Origin: CAVRCA01 sp965218045
Lineage (GTDB): Bacteria; Pseudomonadota; Alphaproteobacteria; Acetobacterales; Acetobacteraceae
Assembly: GCA_965218045.1 (NCBI GenBank)
Contig: CBDCJX010000011.1
Coordinates: 248,001-312,000, forward strand
Length of the DNA: 64,000 bases
Reading direction: 5' to 3'
Shown: positions 53,884 to 62,523 of the stretch, in pieces
Layout of the letters: every line of letters starts with the position of its first letter
How positions within the stretch are numbered: the stretch's first letter is position 1
Notes under the pieces: generated by a model
What the model was told of the DNA's origin: nothing
The model's database searches: none
Seen by the model: the letters and a program-made list of their open reading frames with translations, nothing else
Position numbers and translations under genes: made by a program

Positions 53884-54236
53884 TGAACCAGGGCCTCATT
53901 TGGCTCGCCGACAATCTGCGCATCAGCTACGGGCAAGGAGCCCTGCTGTCGCTTGCTCGGATGATACTGAAGGCGTCCCAGGTCTATCGCATCACAGTGT
54001 TCGATCGTGCGATTTCCCCGGTTGATCCCGCGACGCGGCTCTCGCTCAAGTGGCCGCGATGGTATGCGCCGAGTGCCGATGACCGGCAGAAGGATGCGCA
54101 AACGCTCGCGACGCTCTCGGCTTCGGGTCAGATCTCCCAAGCGACCGCCATCAGGTCCATCGCCGACGTCTACGACATAGAAGACATCCATGCAGAACTG
54201 AGCCGCATCGATGAAGATCGCAGGAGCCGGAATTAG
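53817..54236 (+). CDS. phage portal protein, C-terminal part (frameshifted gene)
   Basis: 139 codons that continue the portal in the -1 frame from a GTG at 53817: HGNRANADRLSAAQSGRALELMNQG, then ISYGQGALLSLARMI and a C-terminal WPRWYAPSADDRQKDAQTLA with helical tail. It overlaps the first part, and its start codon falls at the break, so a separate protein is possible but unlikely because its N terminus is mid-domain. No slippery heptamer exists at the junction. Confidence 0.8.
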   Translation: MHGNRANADRLSAAQSGRALELMNQGLIWLADNLRISYGQGALLSLARMILKASQVYRITVFDRAISPVDPATRLSLKWPRWYAPSADDRQKDAQTLATLSASGQISQATAIRSIADVYDIEDIHAELSRIDEDRRSRN

Positions 54237-54640
54237 TGACCGACAACATCACGCCGCCTGACACCGAAAACTTGGCGGAGCTTCGTGCTCGCGCAGAAGC
54301 ACTAGAACAGCAACTGAGCCGCGTTCAGCGGGAAGCCGACTCGCGACTGATCCGCGCCGAACTCAAGGCGGAAGCGGTGCGGGCTGGAATGGTGGACCTT
54401 GACGGCCTGAAACTACTCGACCTGTCGGCTGCCAGGTTGAACGAGCGTGGTGAGGTCGAGGGCGCTACCACAATGATGACGGAGCTGCGGCGTGACAAAC
54501 CCTGGCTGTTCGGAAGTCCGTCTTCCTCGAGTTCAGCCGTCCCGCCTCCCGCACAAGCGCCTCGCCAGAAGAGCGCGATTGAAATGACAGACGCCGAGTA
54601 CCGCGCAGCTCGCGCGGAACTCCTGAAACGCCGCTTCTAA
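54236..54640 (+). CDS. phage scaffold-like/head protein
   Basis: 134 residues. An N-terminal coiled coil (LAELRARAEALEQQLSRVQREADSRLIRAELKAEAVRAG, adjoining parts) and a low-complexity Ser/Pro stretch before a C-terminal helix (EMTDAEYRAARAELLKRRF) resemble short scaffolding or capsid-associated proteins. GTG start shares one base with the portal stop. Its position between portal and capsid fits scaffolding; no protease is fused or adjacent. Confidence 0.65.
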   Translation: MTDNITPPDTENLAELRARAEALEQQLSRVQREADSRLIRAELKAEAVRAGMVDLDGLKLLDLSAARLNERGEVEGATTMMTELRRDKPWLFGSPSSSSSAVPPPAQAPRQKSAIEMTDAEYRAARAELLKRRF

Positions 54641-54658
54641 CAACAGGAACATCGCCGA

Positions 54659-55987
54659 ATGGGTATCCAGAATTTTCCCACAGCGCTACAGCCGATCATT
54701 CAGCAGGGATTTTTGGAGCGTGAGTTCCAGCAGGCGCTTCATTCCCGTCTCGGCTATCGCGCTTGCGCAGACCGGGAGGAGATCTCGGTCGGCATTGGCG
54801 AGACGCTCACGAAGACTCGCGCCGGACTTAAGCCTTCCGTTACCACACCGTTGCCGGCGGCGGCGAACACCAATCTCGACAACGGCCTCACCCCGACAAC
54901 TTGGAGCGTCGAACAATACACGATCTCGATCAATCACTATGCTGCGACCACCGACTTGAACATGGTGACGAGCCGTGTCGGCATAGCGTCCCAGTTCCTG
55001 CAAAACGCCTTTGTGAATGGGGAGCAGGCGGCCCGCAGCCTCGATGAATTGGCTCGCAACGCGCTCTTCGCCGCCTATTTCGGCGGCAATTCCCGTGTTC
55101 GTACCACCCTCGGAGCGGCGTCACCCACCCTTGTTGTTGATGATATCCGAGGCTTTCAGACCAGTTTCATCAATGGTCTACAGACACCGGTCAGCAGCAG
55201 CGCCCCCCTGCCGGTTACAGTGGGCGGTGGTACGTATACGTTAATCGGTGTTGCGGTCGATCCGACCAATTACTCAAGTGCCATAAATGTTGGGGGTCTC
55301 TCGGGAACTCTGACGTTCTCCACCAATGTCTCGACGGCCGACGGCGCGGCGGGCAATACTGTCATGGCGTCGAACGCTCCGGTGATCATTCGTCCGGCGC
55401 AGCGCTCGAACACCGGCCTGCTTGCCCCTGGGGACATGTTGACCATGTCGTGTCTCCTCGACGCCGTAGCCAGGCTGCGGCTGAACGCTGTGCCGGAAAT
55501 CGATGGCGTCTACAATTGCTACTTGGACCCGGTGTCGGCTCGTCAGCTTTTTGGCGATCCAGACTTCCGTCAGCTCTTCCAGGGCGCGACCTCGGCCAAT
55601 CAAGTCTTCCGCCAGGGAATGGTCAACGACTTCCTGGGGCTACGCTTCATTCCGACGACCGAGGCCTATGTGCAATCGCATCCCACACTTTCGGGGGTGA
55701 TGGTGCGACGCCCGATAGTGTGTGGCCAGGGGGCCCTGATCGAGGGCGATTTCGCCGGTATGGCCGCGGAGGATGTCGCACCGAAAGACTCGATTGTCTC
55801 TGTCGTGGACGGCATCGCAATGGTCACGAGGGAGCCGATTGACCGCCTTCAGCAGATCATTGCGCAGTCATGGTATTGGATCGGCGGCTTTTGTGCCCCC
55901 TCCGATGTGGGAACCAACTCGACCAACATGCCGACTGCGACCAATGCCGCCTACAAGCGCGCGGTAATAGTCGAGCATATCGGCTGA
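54659..55987 (+). CDS. phage major capsid protein
   Basis: 442 residues. The HK97-type capsid layout is suggested by an N-terminal arm (FLEREFQQALHSRLGYRACA), an extended E-loop region around LPAAANTNLDNGLTPTTWSVEQYTISI and a long C-terminal A-domain (LRLNAVPEIDGVYNCYLDPVSARQLFGDPDFRQLF, adjoining parts). AGGAA lies 9 bases upstream of the ATG. The abundance expected of the capsid matches this being the best-spaced gene of the module. Confidence 0.82.
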   Translation: MGIQNFPTALQPIIQQGFLEREFQQALHSRLGYRACADREEISVGIGETLTKTRAGLKPSVTTPLPAAANTNLDNGLTPTTWSVEQYTISINHYAATTDLNMVTSRVGIASQFLQNAFVNGEQAARSLDELARNALFAAYFGGNSRVRTTLGAASPTLVVDDIRGFQTSFINGLQTPVSSSAPLPVTVGGGTYTLIGVAVDPTNYSSAINVGGLSGTLTFSTNVSTADGAAGNTVMASNAPVIIRPAQRSNTGLLAPGDMLTMSCLLDAVARLRLNAVPEIDGVYNCYLDPVSARQLFGDPDFRQLFQGATSANQVFRQGMVNDFLGLRFIPTTEAYVQSHPTLSGVMVRRPIVCGQGALIEGDFAGMAAEDVAPKDSIVSVVDGIAMVTREPIDRLQQIIAQSWYWIGGFCAPSDVGTNSTNMPTATNAAYKRAVIVEHIG

Positions 55988-56002
55988 TCGGGGAGGAGTG
56001 GA

Positions 56003-56311
56003 TTGTCCATCGGATCCTCGCAGCCGTTCCGCCCTGCTGGAACCGCTTCGCTCGTCGCCGGCACTGCGTCCTCGGTCGTGACTCTTGCCGGGGGTGGCGA
56101 CTCGCTTCTCGTCACAAACGCCACGGCATCGATCGCCTTTGTTCGGCTTGGGTCCAGTGCGACCGTAGTGGCCACTGCAACCGACATGCCCGTACTACCC
56201 GATTCTCGCGTTCTCCTCGGGATCAATCCGTTAATCAAGACGGCGGCGGTGATGTTGGCTAGCGGTTCGGGCAGCTTGTTCTTCACGCGTGGGGATGGGT
56301 CGTCAATCTGA
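56003..56311 (+). CDS. small phage head protein, decoration/stabiliser-like
   Basis: 102 residues rich in Gly, Ser, Ala and Val with alternating beta character (FRPAGTASLVAGTASSVVTLAGGG, then TDMPVLPDSRVLLGIN). The layout after the major capsid gene suggests a decoration protein, but no family match is certain. The start is a TTG at 56003, with GGGAGGAG about 5 bases upstream; the stop shares one base with the next gene. Confidence 0.6.
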   Translation: MSIGSSQPFRPAGTASLVAGTASSVVTLAGGGDSLLVTNATASIAFVRLGSSATVVATATDMPVLPDSRVLLGINPLIKTAAVMLASGSGSLFFTRGDGSSI

Positions 56312-56691
56312 TGCCTTCCCTTAACGACGCGGAGAAGACGGACGTCCGTCGGTTTTGCGGCTACCCGTTTTATGGATCGGGCGCAGCCGGCTTCCAGTCG
56401 TGGCGGTTCTATCAGGTCTCCGGCACGCTCGAATACCGCATGAGCAATCTCGCCGCTTCCGAAATGCTCATCGTGCGGCGGCAGCTCGCAACGCTCAATG
56501 CGCTGGAGTTGGCGATGTCCGAGGCTTCGGGCCATCTCGATACCAATCAGGCCGCCACCTGGCAACGCAACCCTAACGAGCCCCGCGACCGGCAAAAGCT
56601 ATTCGACGACATGCGGCGGCGACTCTGTGGGCTGTTTGGTCTGCCAGCAGGTCCTGGCCTGGCCGATACGAGCGTCAGACTGGTGATCTAA
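56311..56691 (+). CDS. phage head-tail connector-like protein
   Basis: 126 residues beginning MPSLNDAEKTDVRRFCGYPFYG; helical overall with a basic C-terminal half (ATWQRNPNEPRDRQKLFDDMRRRLCGLFGLP). Such DAEKTDVRRFCGYP openings are typical of phage neck or head-completion proteins. Overlaps the neighbours by one base on each side. Exact role inferred from position between capsid and sheath. Confidence 0.65.
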   Translation: MPSLNDAEKTDVRRFCGYPFYGSGAAGFQSWRFYQVSGTLEYRMSNLAASEMLIVRRQLATLNALELAMSEASGHLDTNQAATWQRNPNEPRDRQKLFDDMRRRLCGLFGLPAGPGLADTSVRLVI

Positions 56692-57332
56692 TGAAACAGG
56701 AGGTATTGCAGGACCGAATCAGCCGCGGTCTCGGAGTGGCGGCGCGCCAAATCGGTGCGAGCACCGATGCGTATCGGCCAGCAGGGGCAAGCGATCCGCT
56801 GGCGCGCGCCAATCGCTATATGCGCCTTTCCGCCGCATTCAGCACGACGGGAGGGATGTTCAGTCAGGCGAGCATGTACGGCAATTCACTTTGGTACGGT
56901 GTTTTCGACGCTGCATATACCCTTCCCGGAGATTACCTGGTTCAGCGCGCGGGCATATGGTTCATCGCAGCTCAGCAGCCGCTGCTCCCGATACTTTGCG
57001 TCAGGGCGGATCGAACGGTGTCATTTTCCCGGCCGAGCGGTCCCGCTCACATCGGTGCGAACTCCTATGGGGGAGTGGCACTCAGCACGGCAAGACCAAT
57101 AATCGAGAGCTGGCCAGCAAGCGTTCTGGGCACCTCCGGCGCCAAGCCGAGTGCAAGCTTGCCTGCGGACAGCACGGCAGCCACCTGGACGGTAATGCTT
57201 CCGCAGCTAGCCGGAACTATTATACGCCCGACCGACATCATGACCGACGATCTCGGTCGAAACGGCATCGTCTCGACTGCCGAACTGACCGCTCTCGGGT
57301 GGCGTCTCGTCGTCAGACAATCGAGCACCTGA
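56691..57332 (+). CDS. phage protein of unknown function
   Basis: 213 residues with no recognised domain. The N-terminal 35 residues are helical (VLQDRISRGLGVAARQIGA), then mostly beta. It starts at the ATG overlapping the previous stop and ends sharing one base with the next start. Position suggests a neck or tail-completion component. Confidence 0.7.
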   Translation: MKQEVLQDRISRGLGVAARQIGASTDAYRPAGASDPLARANRYMRLSAAFSTTGGMFSQASMYGNSLWYGVFDAAYTLPGDYLVQRAGIWFIAAQQPLLPILCVRADRTVSFSRPSGPAHIGANSYGGVALSTARPIIESWPASVLGTSGAKPSASLPADSTAATWTVMLPQLAGTIIRPTDIMTDDLGRNGIVSTAELTALGWRLVVRQSST

Positions 57333-58144
57333 TGGCAGATCAGTCGGACGTCGAGAGCGCGCTGGTTGCCCTCAGCTCTGCTGGGCTCTATCCACAGGGA
57401 GTTAGCGCGCCTAGTGTCTGTGACCAACCCTGCCGCGTCTTTCGCGGATGGCCGCTTCCTGCAGGACTCGACGCCGACCTTGCCGCTGGAATAGTCAATG
57501 TCAGCGTTTTTCCGGTCGAGGACAGCGCCCGGAGCACGACGCGGTTTCCCGACGAATGGGTCTCGGATTTCGCGCCCGCTACCCTCTTGGTTGCCGTTAA
57601 CGACAACGCCGTGACGTTTAGCGGGACCGCAGAGGCGGGACAGCTGGCTGGTATCGCCACCGGAGAGGGGCGAACCTATGTGTATCGCACCCGGAAGGCC
57701 GATACGCCCGGTTTGGTGGCCGCCTACCTGGCTGCCGAAGCCCGCGCCGACTACATCGTCCAACTCACCGGAACCACGCTTGTACTTGCCGGTGCCTCTG
57801 GTGTAGTTGCCCGTGTTGTTGCGGACGCCGCGGCTTTTCGAGAAGTCCGTAGGCAAAGTCAGCGTTTTCGGATCAGTTGCTGGTGCAACGACCCGCTGGT
57901 CCGCGACGTCGTTGCTACGGCGATCGACACTACCCTCGCGCCACTCAGGTTCATCGCGCTTCCCGACGGAACACAGGGTCGCCTGAGCTTCGCAGCAGGA
58001 AATACGTTCGATCAATCCCAGGACGCGGCTCTGTATCGCCGAGATCTGATCTATGAAGTAGAGTATCCTGCGACTATCCATGCCGAGCAGCCGGCAATGA
58101 TCTTTGGCACTACGAGTGTCAATACAATTCCTTTCATCGGATGA
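57332..58144 (+). CDS. phage protein of unknown function
   Basis: 270 residues, mostly beta-strand in prediction: PCRVFRGWPLPAGLDADLAAGIVNVSVFP, AVTFSGTAEAGQLAGIA, and a C-terminal LIYEVEYPATIHAEQPAM. Position before a small gene and the sheath suggests a neck or tail terminator. The ATG at 57332 is chosen from the one-base overlap with the previous stop. No confident family. Confidence 0.7.
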   Translation: MADQSDVESALVALSSAGLYPQGVSAPSVCDQPCRVFRGWPLPAGLDADLAAGIVNVSVFPVEDSARSTTRFPDEWVSDFAPATLLVAVNDNAVTFSGTAEAGQLAGIATGEGRTYVYRTRKADTPGLVAAYLAAEARADYIVQLTGTTLVLAGASGVVARVVADAAAFREVRRQSQRFRISCWCNDPLVRDVVATAIDTTLAPLRFIALPDGTQGRLSFAAGNTFDQSQDAALYRRDLIYEVEYPATIHAEQPAMIFGTTSVNTIPFIG

Positions 58145-58308
58145 AACCGGGGGTTCCCATGGACATGCATCTCGTGGTGGTCAGGCCGTTCGCCGATTTC
58201 GGCCGCGGCGACACCGTTACCGATCGCACGCGCATTGCCGAGATCCTCGCGAGCGAGCACGCCTCGTATGTCGTTCGGGTAGCGACCCGCGCGTCGAAGG
58301 AGGACTAG
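58141..58308 (+). CDS. small phage protein
   Basis: 55 residues (MKPGVPMDMHLVVVRPFADF, then TRIAEILASEHASYVVRV), unknown function. ATG overlaps the previous stop as ATGA; the sheath gene follows 3 bases after the stop with the AGGAGG ribosome site inside its end (58299-58304). Its compact coupling between structural genes argues it is real. Confidence 0.7.
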   Translation: MKPGVPMDMHLVVVRPFADFGRGDTVTDRTRIAEILASEHASYVVRVATRASKED

Positions 58309-58311
58309 GCC

Positions 58312-59874
58312 ATGCCTATCGTCCAGCAAGGCAGCATCAATACGACCGCTCTGGTCGTTCCTGACCTCTACGTTCAGATCGTTCCACCGCAGAACCTGGT
58401 GTTGAATGGCGTCCCCACCAACGTTGTTGGTATGGTGGGGACTGCGAGTTGGGGGCCCGTCGGGCAGCCCGTTGTTGTCGGCACCATGGCCAATTACGCC
58501 CGGATCTTCGGTCCGGTTGTGTTCCGCCGCTACGACATGGGCACGCAAGTTGCCACGGCTGTACAGCAGGGAGCGCAGGCGTTCCGATGCGTCCGAGTCA
58601 CGGACGGATCAGATACGGCAGCACAGGTATCACTACCTGGAAGCACCATTACTTTTACCGCGCTTTACACGGGCACGCTCGGCAATAAAATCGCGTTGGC
58701 CCTTACACCGGGTAGCGCTGCCAACAGTTGGCGCCTGACGATTTCTCTCCCGGGTCTCGCGCCGGAACTGTTCGACAACATCGTCGGTTCAGGTGCAAAC
58801 TTTTGGATCGCCTTGGCCATAGCCGTCAATACCGGTGTCGGTCAGCAGCGCGGTCCCTCACAACTTGTGGTAGCCAACGCCGGCGGGGCAACCGTCGCCG
58901 CGTCGCCGTTCTCCACCACGCTTAGTGCTGGTACGCTTGGTTCTGATGGCGCTGTCGCCGTCACTGCCGCCACACTCGTCGGCTCGGACACAGCTCCTCG
59001 GACGGGGATGTATGCTCTCCGAGGCCAAGGCTGCAGCATCGGGGTGCTCGCCGACAGCGACGATTCGACCCAATGGACGACGCAGGCAGGGTTCGGCCTC
59101 TCCGAGGGCCTATACATGATATTGGCGGGACCCGCCGGAGACACGATCAGCAACGCTGTCAGTGTCAAACGGGCTGCGGGACTCGACAGCTACGCCGCGA
59201 AGCTGATGTTCGGTGATTGGCTGTGGTGGTCCGACCAGACTAATGGCACCGTTCGCCTCGTCTCTCCCCAGGGTTTTGTCGCTGGTCGGCTCGCAAACCT
59301 TTCGCCAGAGCAGTCAAGTCTGAACAAGCAACTCTACGGGGTCATCGGGAGCCAGAAATCGGGTTCTCCTGGAACCGGGCAAAGCACGTCGTATTCGGCT
59401 GCGGAACTCGCTTTCCTTCTAGGCAACGGCATTGACGTGATTGCAAACCCGCAGCCGGGTGGCAGCTTTTGGGGTGTCCGAGGGGGCCACAACAGCAGTT
59501 CCAATGCCGCCATCAATGGCGACAACTATGGGAGACTGACCAACTACATCGCTGCTACACTTGCGGCAGGTATGGGCCAGTATGTGGGCCAGGTCATCAA
59601 CACCAACCTGTTCCGCCGGATCCGAGCTACCCAGTTGAGCTTTCTTCAGAACATGCTGAGCCAGGGTCTATTGGGAAGCACTGACGGCTCCTTGCCCTTC
59701 AGCGTCGTATGTGATGCCAGCAATAACCCGAACAGCCAAACCACGATGGGCTACGTGCAGTCCGACGCCCAAGTCAGATACCAGGCGATCAATGAGAAAT
59801 TCATCGTGAACATGGAAGGCGGCCAGACTGTGCAGGTCAGCCGTCAAACCCTACCGGCCGGGCAGTCGGCGTAA
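58312..59874 (+). CDS. phage contractile tail sheath protein
   Basis: 520 residues. Sheath hallmarks are the N-terminal NVVGMVGTASWGPVGQPVVV near residue 35, the variable inserted beta-rich domain (about 100-260) and the C-terminal NLFRRIRATQLSFLQNMLSQGLLG and VRYQAINEKFIVNMEGGQTV. This marks the tail as contractile. AGGAGG lies 8 bases before the ATG at 58312. The tube gene follows after 9 bases. Confidence 0.86.
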   Translation: MPIVQQGSINTTALVVPDLYVQIVPPQNLVLNGVPTNVVGMVGTASWGPVGQPVVVGTMANYARIFGPVVFRRYDMGTQVATAVQQGAQAFRCVRVTDGSDTAAQVSLPGSTITFTALYTGTLGNKIALALTPGSAANSWRLTISLPGLAPELFDNIVGSGANFWIALAIAVNTGVGQQRGPSQLVVANAGGATVAASPFSTTLSAGTLGSDGAVAVTAATLVGSDTAPRTGMYALRGQGCSIGVLADSDDSTQWTTQAGFGLSEGLYMILAGPAGDTISNAVSVKRAAGLDSYAAKLMFGDWLWWSDQTNGTVRLVSPQGFVAGRLANLSPEQSSLNKQLYGVIGSQKSGSPGTGQSTSYSAAELAFLLGNGIDVIANPQPGGSFWGVRGGHNSSSNAAINGDNYGRLTNYIAATLAAGMGQYVGQVINTNLFRRIRATQLSFLQNMLSQGLLGSTDGSLPFSVVCDASNNPNSQTTMGYVQSDAQVRYQAINEKFIVNMEGGQTVQVSRQTLPAGQSA

Positions 59875-59883
59875 GGAGCGCAC

Positions 59884-60315
59884 ATGGCGACCAGTACCAT
59901 CTTCTCGGTTGGGCGTGACTGCCAGCTCGTGGTCATGGGGCCCACCGGGAGAGTTGATCTTACCCACGTCACCGGGTTCGAAAGCCGACAGATCACACAT
60001 CCGATTCGGGTCGATCGTCTGGACGGAACTCAGATGGCTACGGAGCTGCCGAAGGGCTGGGAAGGGAACTTTGAAATCGAACGCGGGACATCTTCCGTCG
60101 ACGACTTCATCGCTGCAGCAGAAAGTCAGTTCTTTACCAGTGGCCGCGTTGCTCCCGGCACTCTCTACCAGTATGTCACCGAACCGGACGGGAGCACGTC
60201 CACTTACCAATATGACGGCGTCGTATTCAAGCTGACGAGCGCAGGTGTTTGGAAGGGCGACGCAAGCGTCAAGCAGAAGCTTGAGTTTTTTGCCACGCGC
60301 CGTAGGCGTGTCTGA
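59884..60315 (+). CDS. phage tail tube protein
   Basis: 143 residues, beta-rich. FSVGRDCQLVVMGPTGRVDLTHVTGFESRQ is the tube N-terminal beta hairpin region, KGWEGNFEIERGTSSVDDF the central part and VFKLTSAGVWKGDASVKQKLEFF the C-terminal strands, as in myovirus tube proteins. Immediately after sheath, as usual. ATG at 59884 follows AGGAG. Confidence 0.84.
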   Translation: MATSTIFSVGRDCQLVVMGPTGRVDLTHVTGFESRQITHPIRVDRLDGTQMATELPKGWEGNFEIERGTSSVDDFIAAAESQFFTSGRVAPGTLYQYVTEPDGSTSTYQYDGVVFKLTSAGVWKGDASVKQKLEFFATRRRRV

Positions 60316-60683
60316 TGTCTGGCGTTGACAGTCACCTCTTGCCCTCTGGCAGAATCATTGAGAGCGCCCTAGCGGTACAGACAATTTGTGACGATCAAGG
60401 GCGGCGTCTTTCGGTGCGCCGTATGACAGTTCTCGACAAGCTTCGGTTGTTCAAGGCAGCCGGTCCGGCTCTGGCGCAGAATGGTCCATGGCTCGGAGTA
60501 GCGTTGCTTGCCTGCTCAGTGACCGCTATCGGAGACGTCCCAATTCCGATGCCTGCCAGTGAGCAGCAGATCGAAAGTCTCGTGGCGCGATTGGGGGATT
60601 CGGGTGTCGCTGCCGCTGCGAGCGCGCTGACGGCCACGTCGGAACCGACACCCGCCGACATGAGGCAAGACGCGGGAAACTGA
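60315..60683 (+). CDS. phage tail assembly chaperone, short (unshifted) product
   Basis: 122 residues (LLPSGRIIESALAVQTICDDQG, MTVLDKLRLFKAAGPALAQNGPWLGVALLACSV). It corresponds to the G-type chaperone that precedes the tape measure gene in tailed phages. The last sense codons before the stop form the slippery heptamer GGGAAAC (60674-60680), so part of the ribosomes should shift back one base and add the extension encoded at 60680-60853. ATG shares one base with the tube stop. Confidence 0.8.
   Translation: MSGVDSHLLPSGRIIESALAVQTICDDQGRRLSVRRMTVLDKLRLFKAAGPALAQNGPWLGVALLACSVTAIGDVPIPMPASEQQIESLVARLGDSGVAAAASALTATSEPTPADMRQDAGN
60674..60680 (+). other. -1 ribosomal frameshift slippery site
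   Basis: GGGAAAC, in the zero frame G GGA AAC, then TGA (60681-60683). After a -1 slip the ribosome reads GGG AAA CTG and stays open for 57 codons. A small hairpin, GTCGG CACC CCGAC, lies at 60684-60697. Confidence 0.8.
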
Positions 60684-60853
60684 GTCGGCACCCCGACCTG
60701 ATTGACTGCCTGTATTTGGTCAGGAACGGGGTGCCGTTCGACGTGGCTTTTAGCTTGCCTGCCGAGGAGCGGCTCGCCTGGGTGGTTGCCCTGGGAACGC
60801 TCGATGGCCGGGTGTTCGATTGGCAAGCGCTCACCTGGGAGAACGATCCTTGA
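60680..60853 (+). CDS. phage tail assembly chaperone, frameshift extension
   Basis: 57 codons in the -1 frame with no initiation codon of their own: LSRHPDLIDCLYLVRNGVPF, then RLAWVVALGTLDGRVFDWQA and a stop at 60851-60853. The VRNGVPFDVAFSLPAEERL motif is the usual C-terminal extension of the long (GT-type) chaperone. The fusion product would be 179 residues. Together with the short form it is predicted to chaperone the tape measure and set tail assembly. Confidence 0.78.
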   Translation: MSRHPDLIDCLYLVRNGVPFDVAFSLPAEERLAWVVALGTLDGRVFDWQALTWENDP

Positions 60854-61230
60854 TTAGGGTCAATGGCCTGCAGCACCTCATCGATTCCCTTGCCCGCTTC
60901 GACATATCGGAGACACAACGGTCGGTACTAAGCGAGGAGGCCAGCCGTCTTGCAGCCGCCGTGAAAGCGACGCTCCATCACAAGGGCGGGGATGACCATG
61001 CGACACCCTGGCTACGCACCGGCAAGCTCCATGACAGCATTGAAGTAGCCGTGGGCGACGACTGCGCCGTGGTCGGATCATCCGACGAAGTGGCGGTGTA
61101 TCAGGAGCTTGGCACTCGTTCCATTCCGCCCCGTCCATTTCTTGGAACTGTAGGAGCGATGCAGGCGGAGCATACCGCGCGGCGGATCGGGCATGTCATC
61201 GCGAACGCGGTTCGCAAGGCCGTGCGATGA
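60850..61230 (+). CDS. phage HK97 gp10-like protein
   Basis: 126 residues: LIRVNGLQHLIDSLARFDI, the helical middle EEASRLAAAVKATLH and WLRTGKLHDSIEVAV, then VYQELGTRSIPPRPFLGTV, as in the gp10/neck group, which carries the YQELGT...PPRPF signature. The TTG at 60850 overlaps the chaperone extension stop (TTGA), but a TTG at 60820 is also open. Unusual: this type normally sits before the sheath, not after the chaperone. Confidence 0.72.
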   Translation: MIRVNGLQHLIDSLARFDISETQRSVLSEEASRLAAAVKATLHHKGGDDHATPWLRTGKLHDSIEVAVGDDCAVVGSSDEVAVYQELGTRSIPPRPFLGTVGAMQAEHTARRIGHVIANAVRKAVR

Positions 61231-62354
61231 TCGACGCGTACGAAATAGGTATCCGGCTTGCGTTGGAAAACGGCGTTTCAGCGGGTGTTGCTGAAATACA
61301 CCGAGATCTGGCTGCACTTGATCTCGCTATCAGCCATTCGGCCGCAGGACTGATCTCTCTCCGACAGCTTGGGGCCGGTCTGTCGCCTCCGGATCATGGG
61401 CCCACCAGCTTGGCAGCCGCTGCGCAGCCGAAACCTGCGCCCAAAGCGGCTTTAGCTCCCATTGAAGGGTTATCTCCGGAGCCCGAGCTGGAAGCCGTGC
61501 CGTCACGCCCCGCACCCGCCGCTGTGGCTCTCTCAAGCGTTGCGCCAAGTAGACAAGGAGCGGGTTCCAAAGAACTGCCGACTCCGCCGGCACCGAGCTC
61601 GATCGTCATGTCGACATCGGAACAGCCGCGACCGGAGAAGGTGGTCGAGACGCCAACTTCCGCGTTGGCCCCCTACGATCCTCCTGCTCCTCGGCCCATT
61701 TTTGCAGCCGCGCCTGGTCACCCGCCGCCGCCGGCTTTGCCGGACAAAGCAGTAGAACCCGGCCCGCCCGTCGTTCGCAAGGTGGCGGCAAATACCGCAC
61801 CCAGCATCCGCTCCGGTGCGGTCGTCGAAACCCAGCCTCCAGTGGCCGGGTCCGTCGCACCTCCGGAGGTGAGCGCGGTTGTAACGCCACCCCTCAAGCC
61901 GAGCCCGCAATCGTCCTCCGGAACAACTGCAACTCCTTCTCGGCCGCATACGAAGGACGTCTCCCAGTCGGCGGAAAGTCTGGCGCCACGCGCCGCCGCC
62001 CCCGAGCGACCGTACTTTCACTTGCGACCAACTGAGCAAAGGGTGGACCGCTCTCCGTCTGAACTAGTTCGGCCACAACGACGCTCACACGCACCGGCCA
62101 CGCCATCCCACCGGCAAGCTGCTATCCGAGATCGCCAGGAGACGAACACAGAAGCGCGTTTGCCGGCCCATCCCTCACGAAGCGAGGGGACAGGAAACGC
62201 ACCGATGCGCGGCAACATCATCCTAGACGGGCGGGTGCTCGGCCGTTGGTTGGCCGATCGCCTCGCTCACGCCGCGGGTCGACCACCGTCCAGTAGTACA
62301 AACTTCGATCCCCGCCTTGGACCAAGCTGGCCCGGAGCGCCCAACGGAGGCTGA
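61227..62354 (+). CDS. proline-rich tape-measure candidate
   Basis: 375 residues at the position where tailed phages carry the tape measure. Residues 1-45 are helical (EIHRDLAALDLAISHSAAGL); residues about 50-325 are low-complexity Pro/Ala/Ser with no membrane segment; residues 330-375 are an ordered end (NIILDGRVLGRWLADRLAHAA, then FDPRLGPSWPG). Tape measures are usually longer and helical with hydrophobic stretches. If this one scales at about 1.5 A per residue the tail would be only about 55 nm. It overlaps the previous stop by 4 bases. Confidence 0.62.
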   Translation: MIDAYEIGIRLALENGVSAGVAEIHRDLAALDLAISHSAAGLISLRQLGAGLSPPDHGPTSLAAAAQPKPAPKAALAPIEGLSPEPELEAVPSRPAPAAVALSSVAPSRQGAGSKELPTPPAPSSIVMSTSEQPRPEKVVETPTSALAPYDPPAPRPIFAAAPGHPPPPALPDKAVEPGPPVVRKVAANTAPSIRSGAVVETQPPVAGSVAPPEVSAVVTPPLKPSPQSSSGTTATPSRPHTKDVSQSAESLAPRAAAPERPYFHLRPTEQRVDRSPSELVRPQRRSHAPATPSHRQAAIRDRQETNTEARLPAHPSRSEGTGNAPMRGNIILDGRVLGRWLADRLAHAAGRPPSSSTNFDPRLGPSWPGAPNGG

Positions 62355-62356
62355 CA

Positions 62357-62521
62357 ATGGATACACTCGAGTTTCCGCTCGTCATCCACTGGCTCGGTGA
62401 GCCTGAACCTCAGCTAGTCGGCATTTCCCAGCGGTTGACAATACCGTTTGAGCTGATGCCAACGGCAGCAGGAATGCAAGATCCGCTCAATGTCAAACTG
62501 TTTATAGAACAGCCACGCTAG
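62357..62521 (+). CDS. small phage tail protein
   Basis: 54 residues (MDTLEFPLVIHWLGEPEPQL, then LTIPFELMP), beta-like. Two bases after the tape-measure stop and two bases before the next gene, so the spacing supports it. Function unknown; probably a baseplate component. Confidence 0.7.
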   Translation: MDTLEFPLVIHWLGEPEPQLVGISQRLTIPFELMPTAAGMQDPLNVKLFIEQPR

Positions 62522-62523
62522 CT

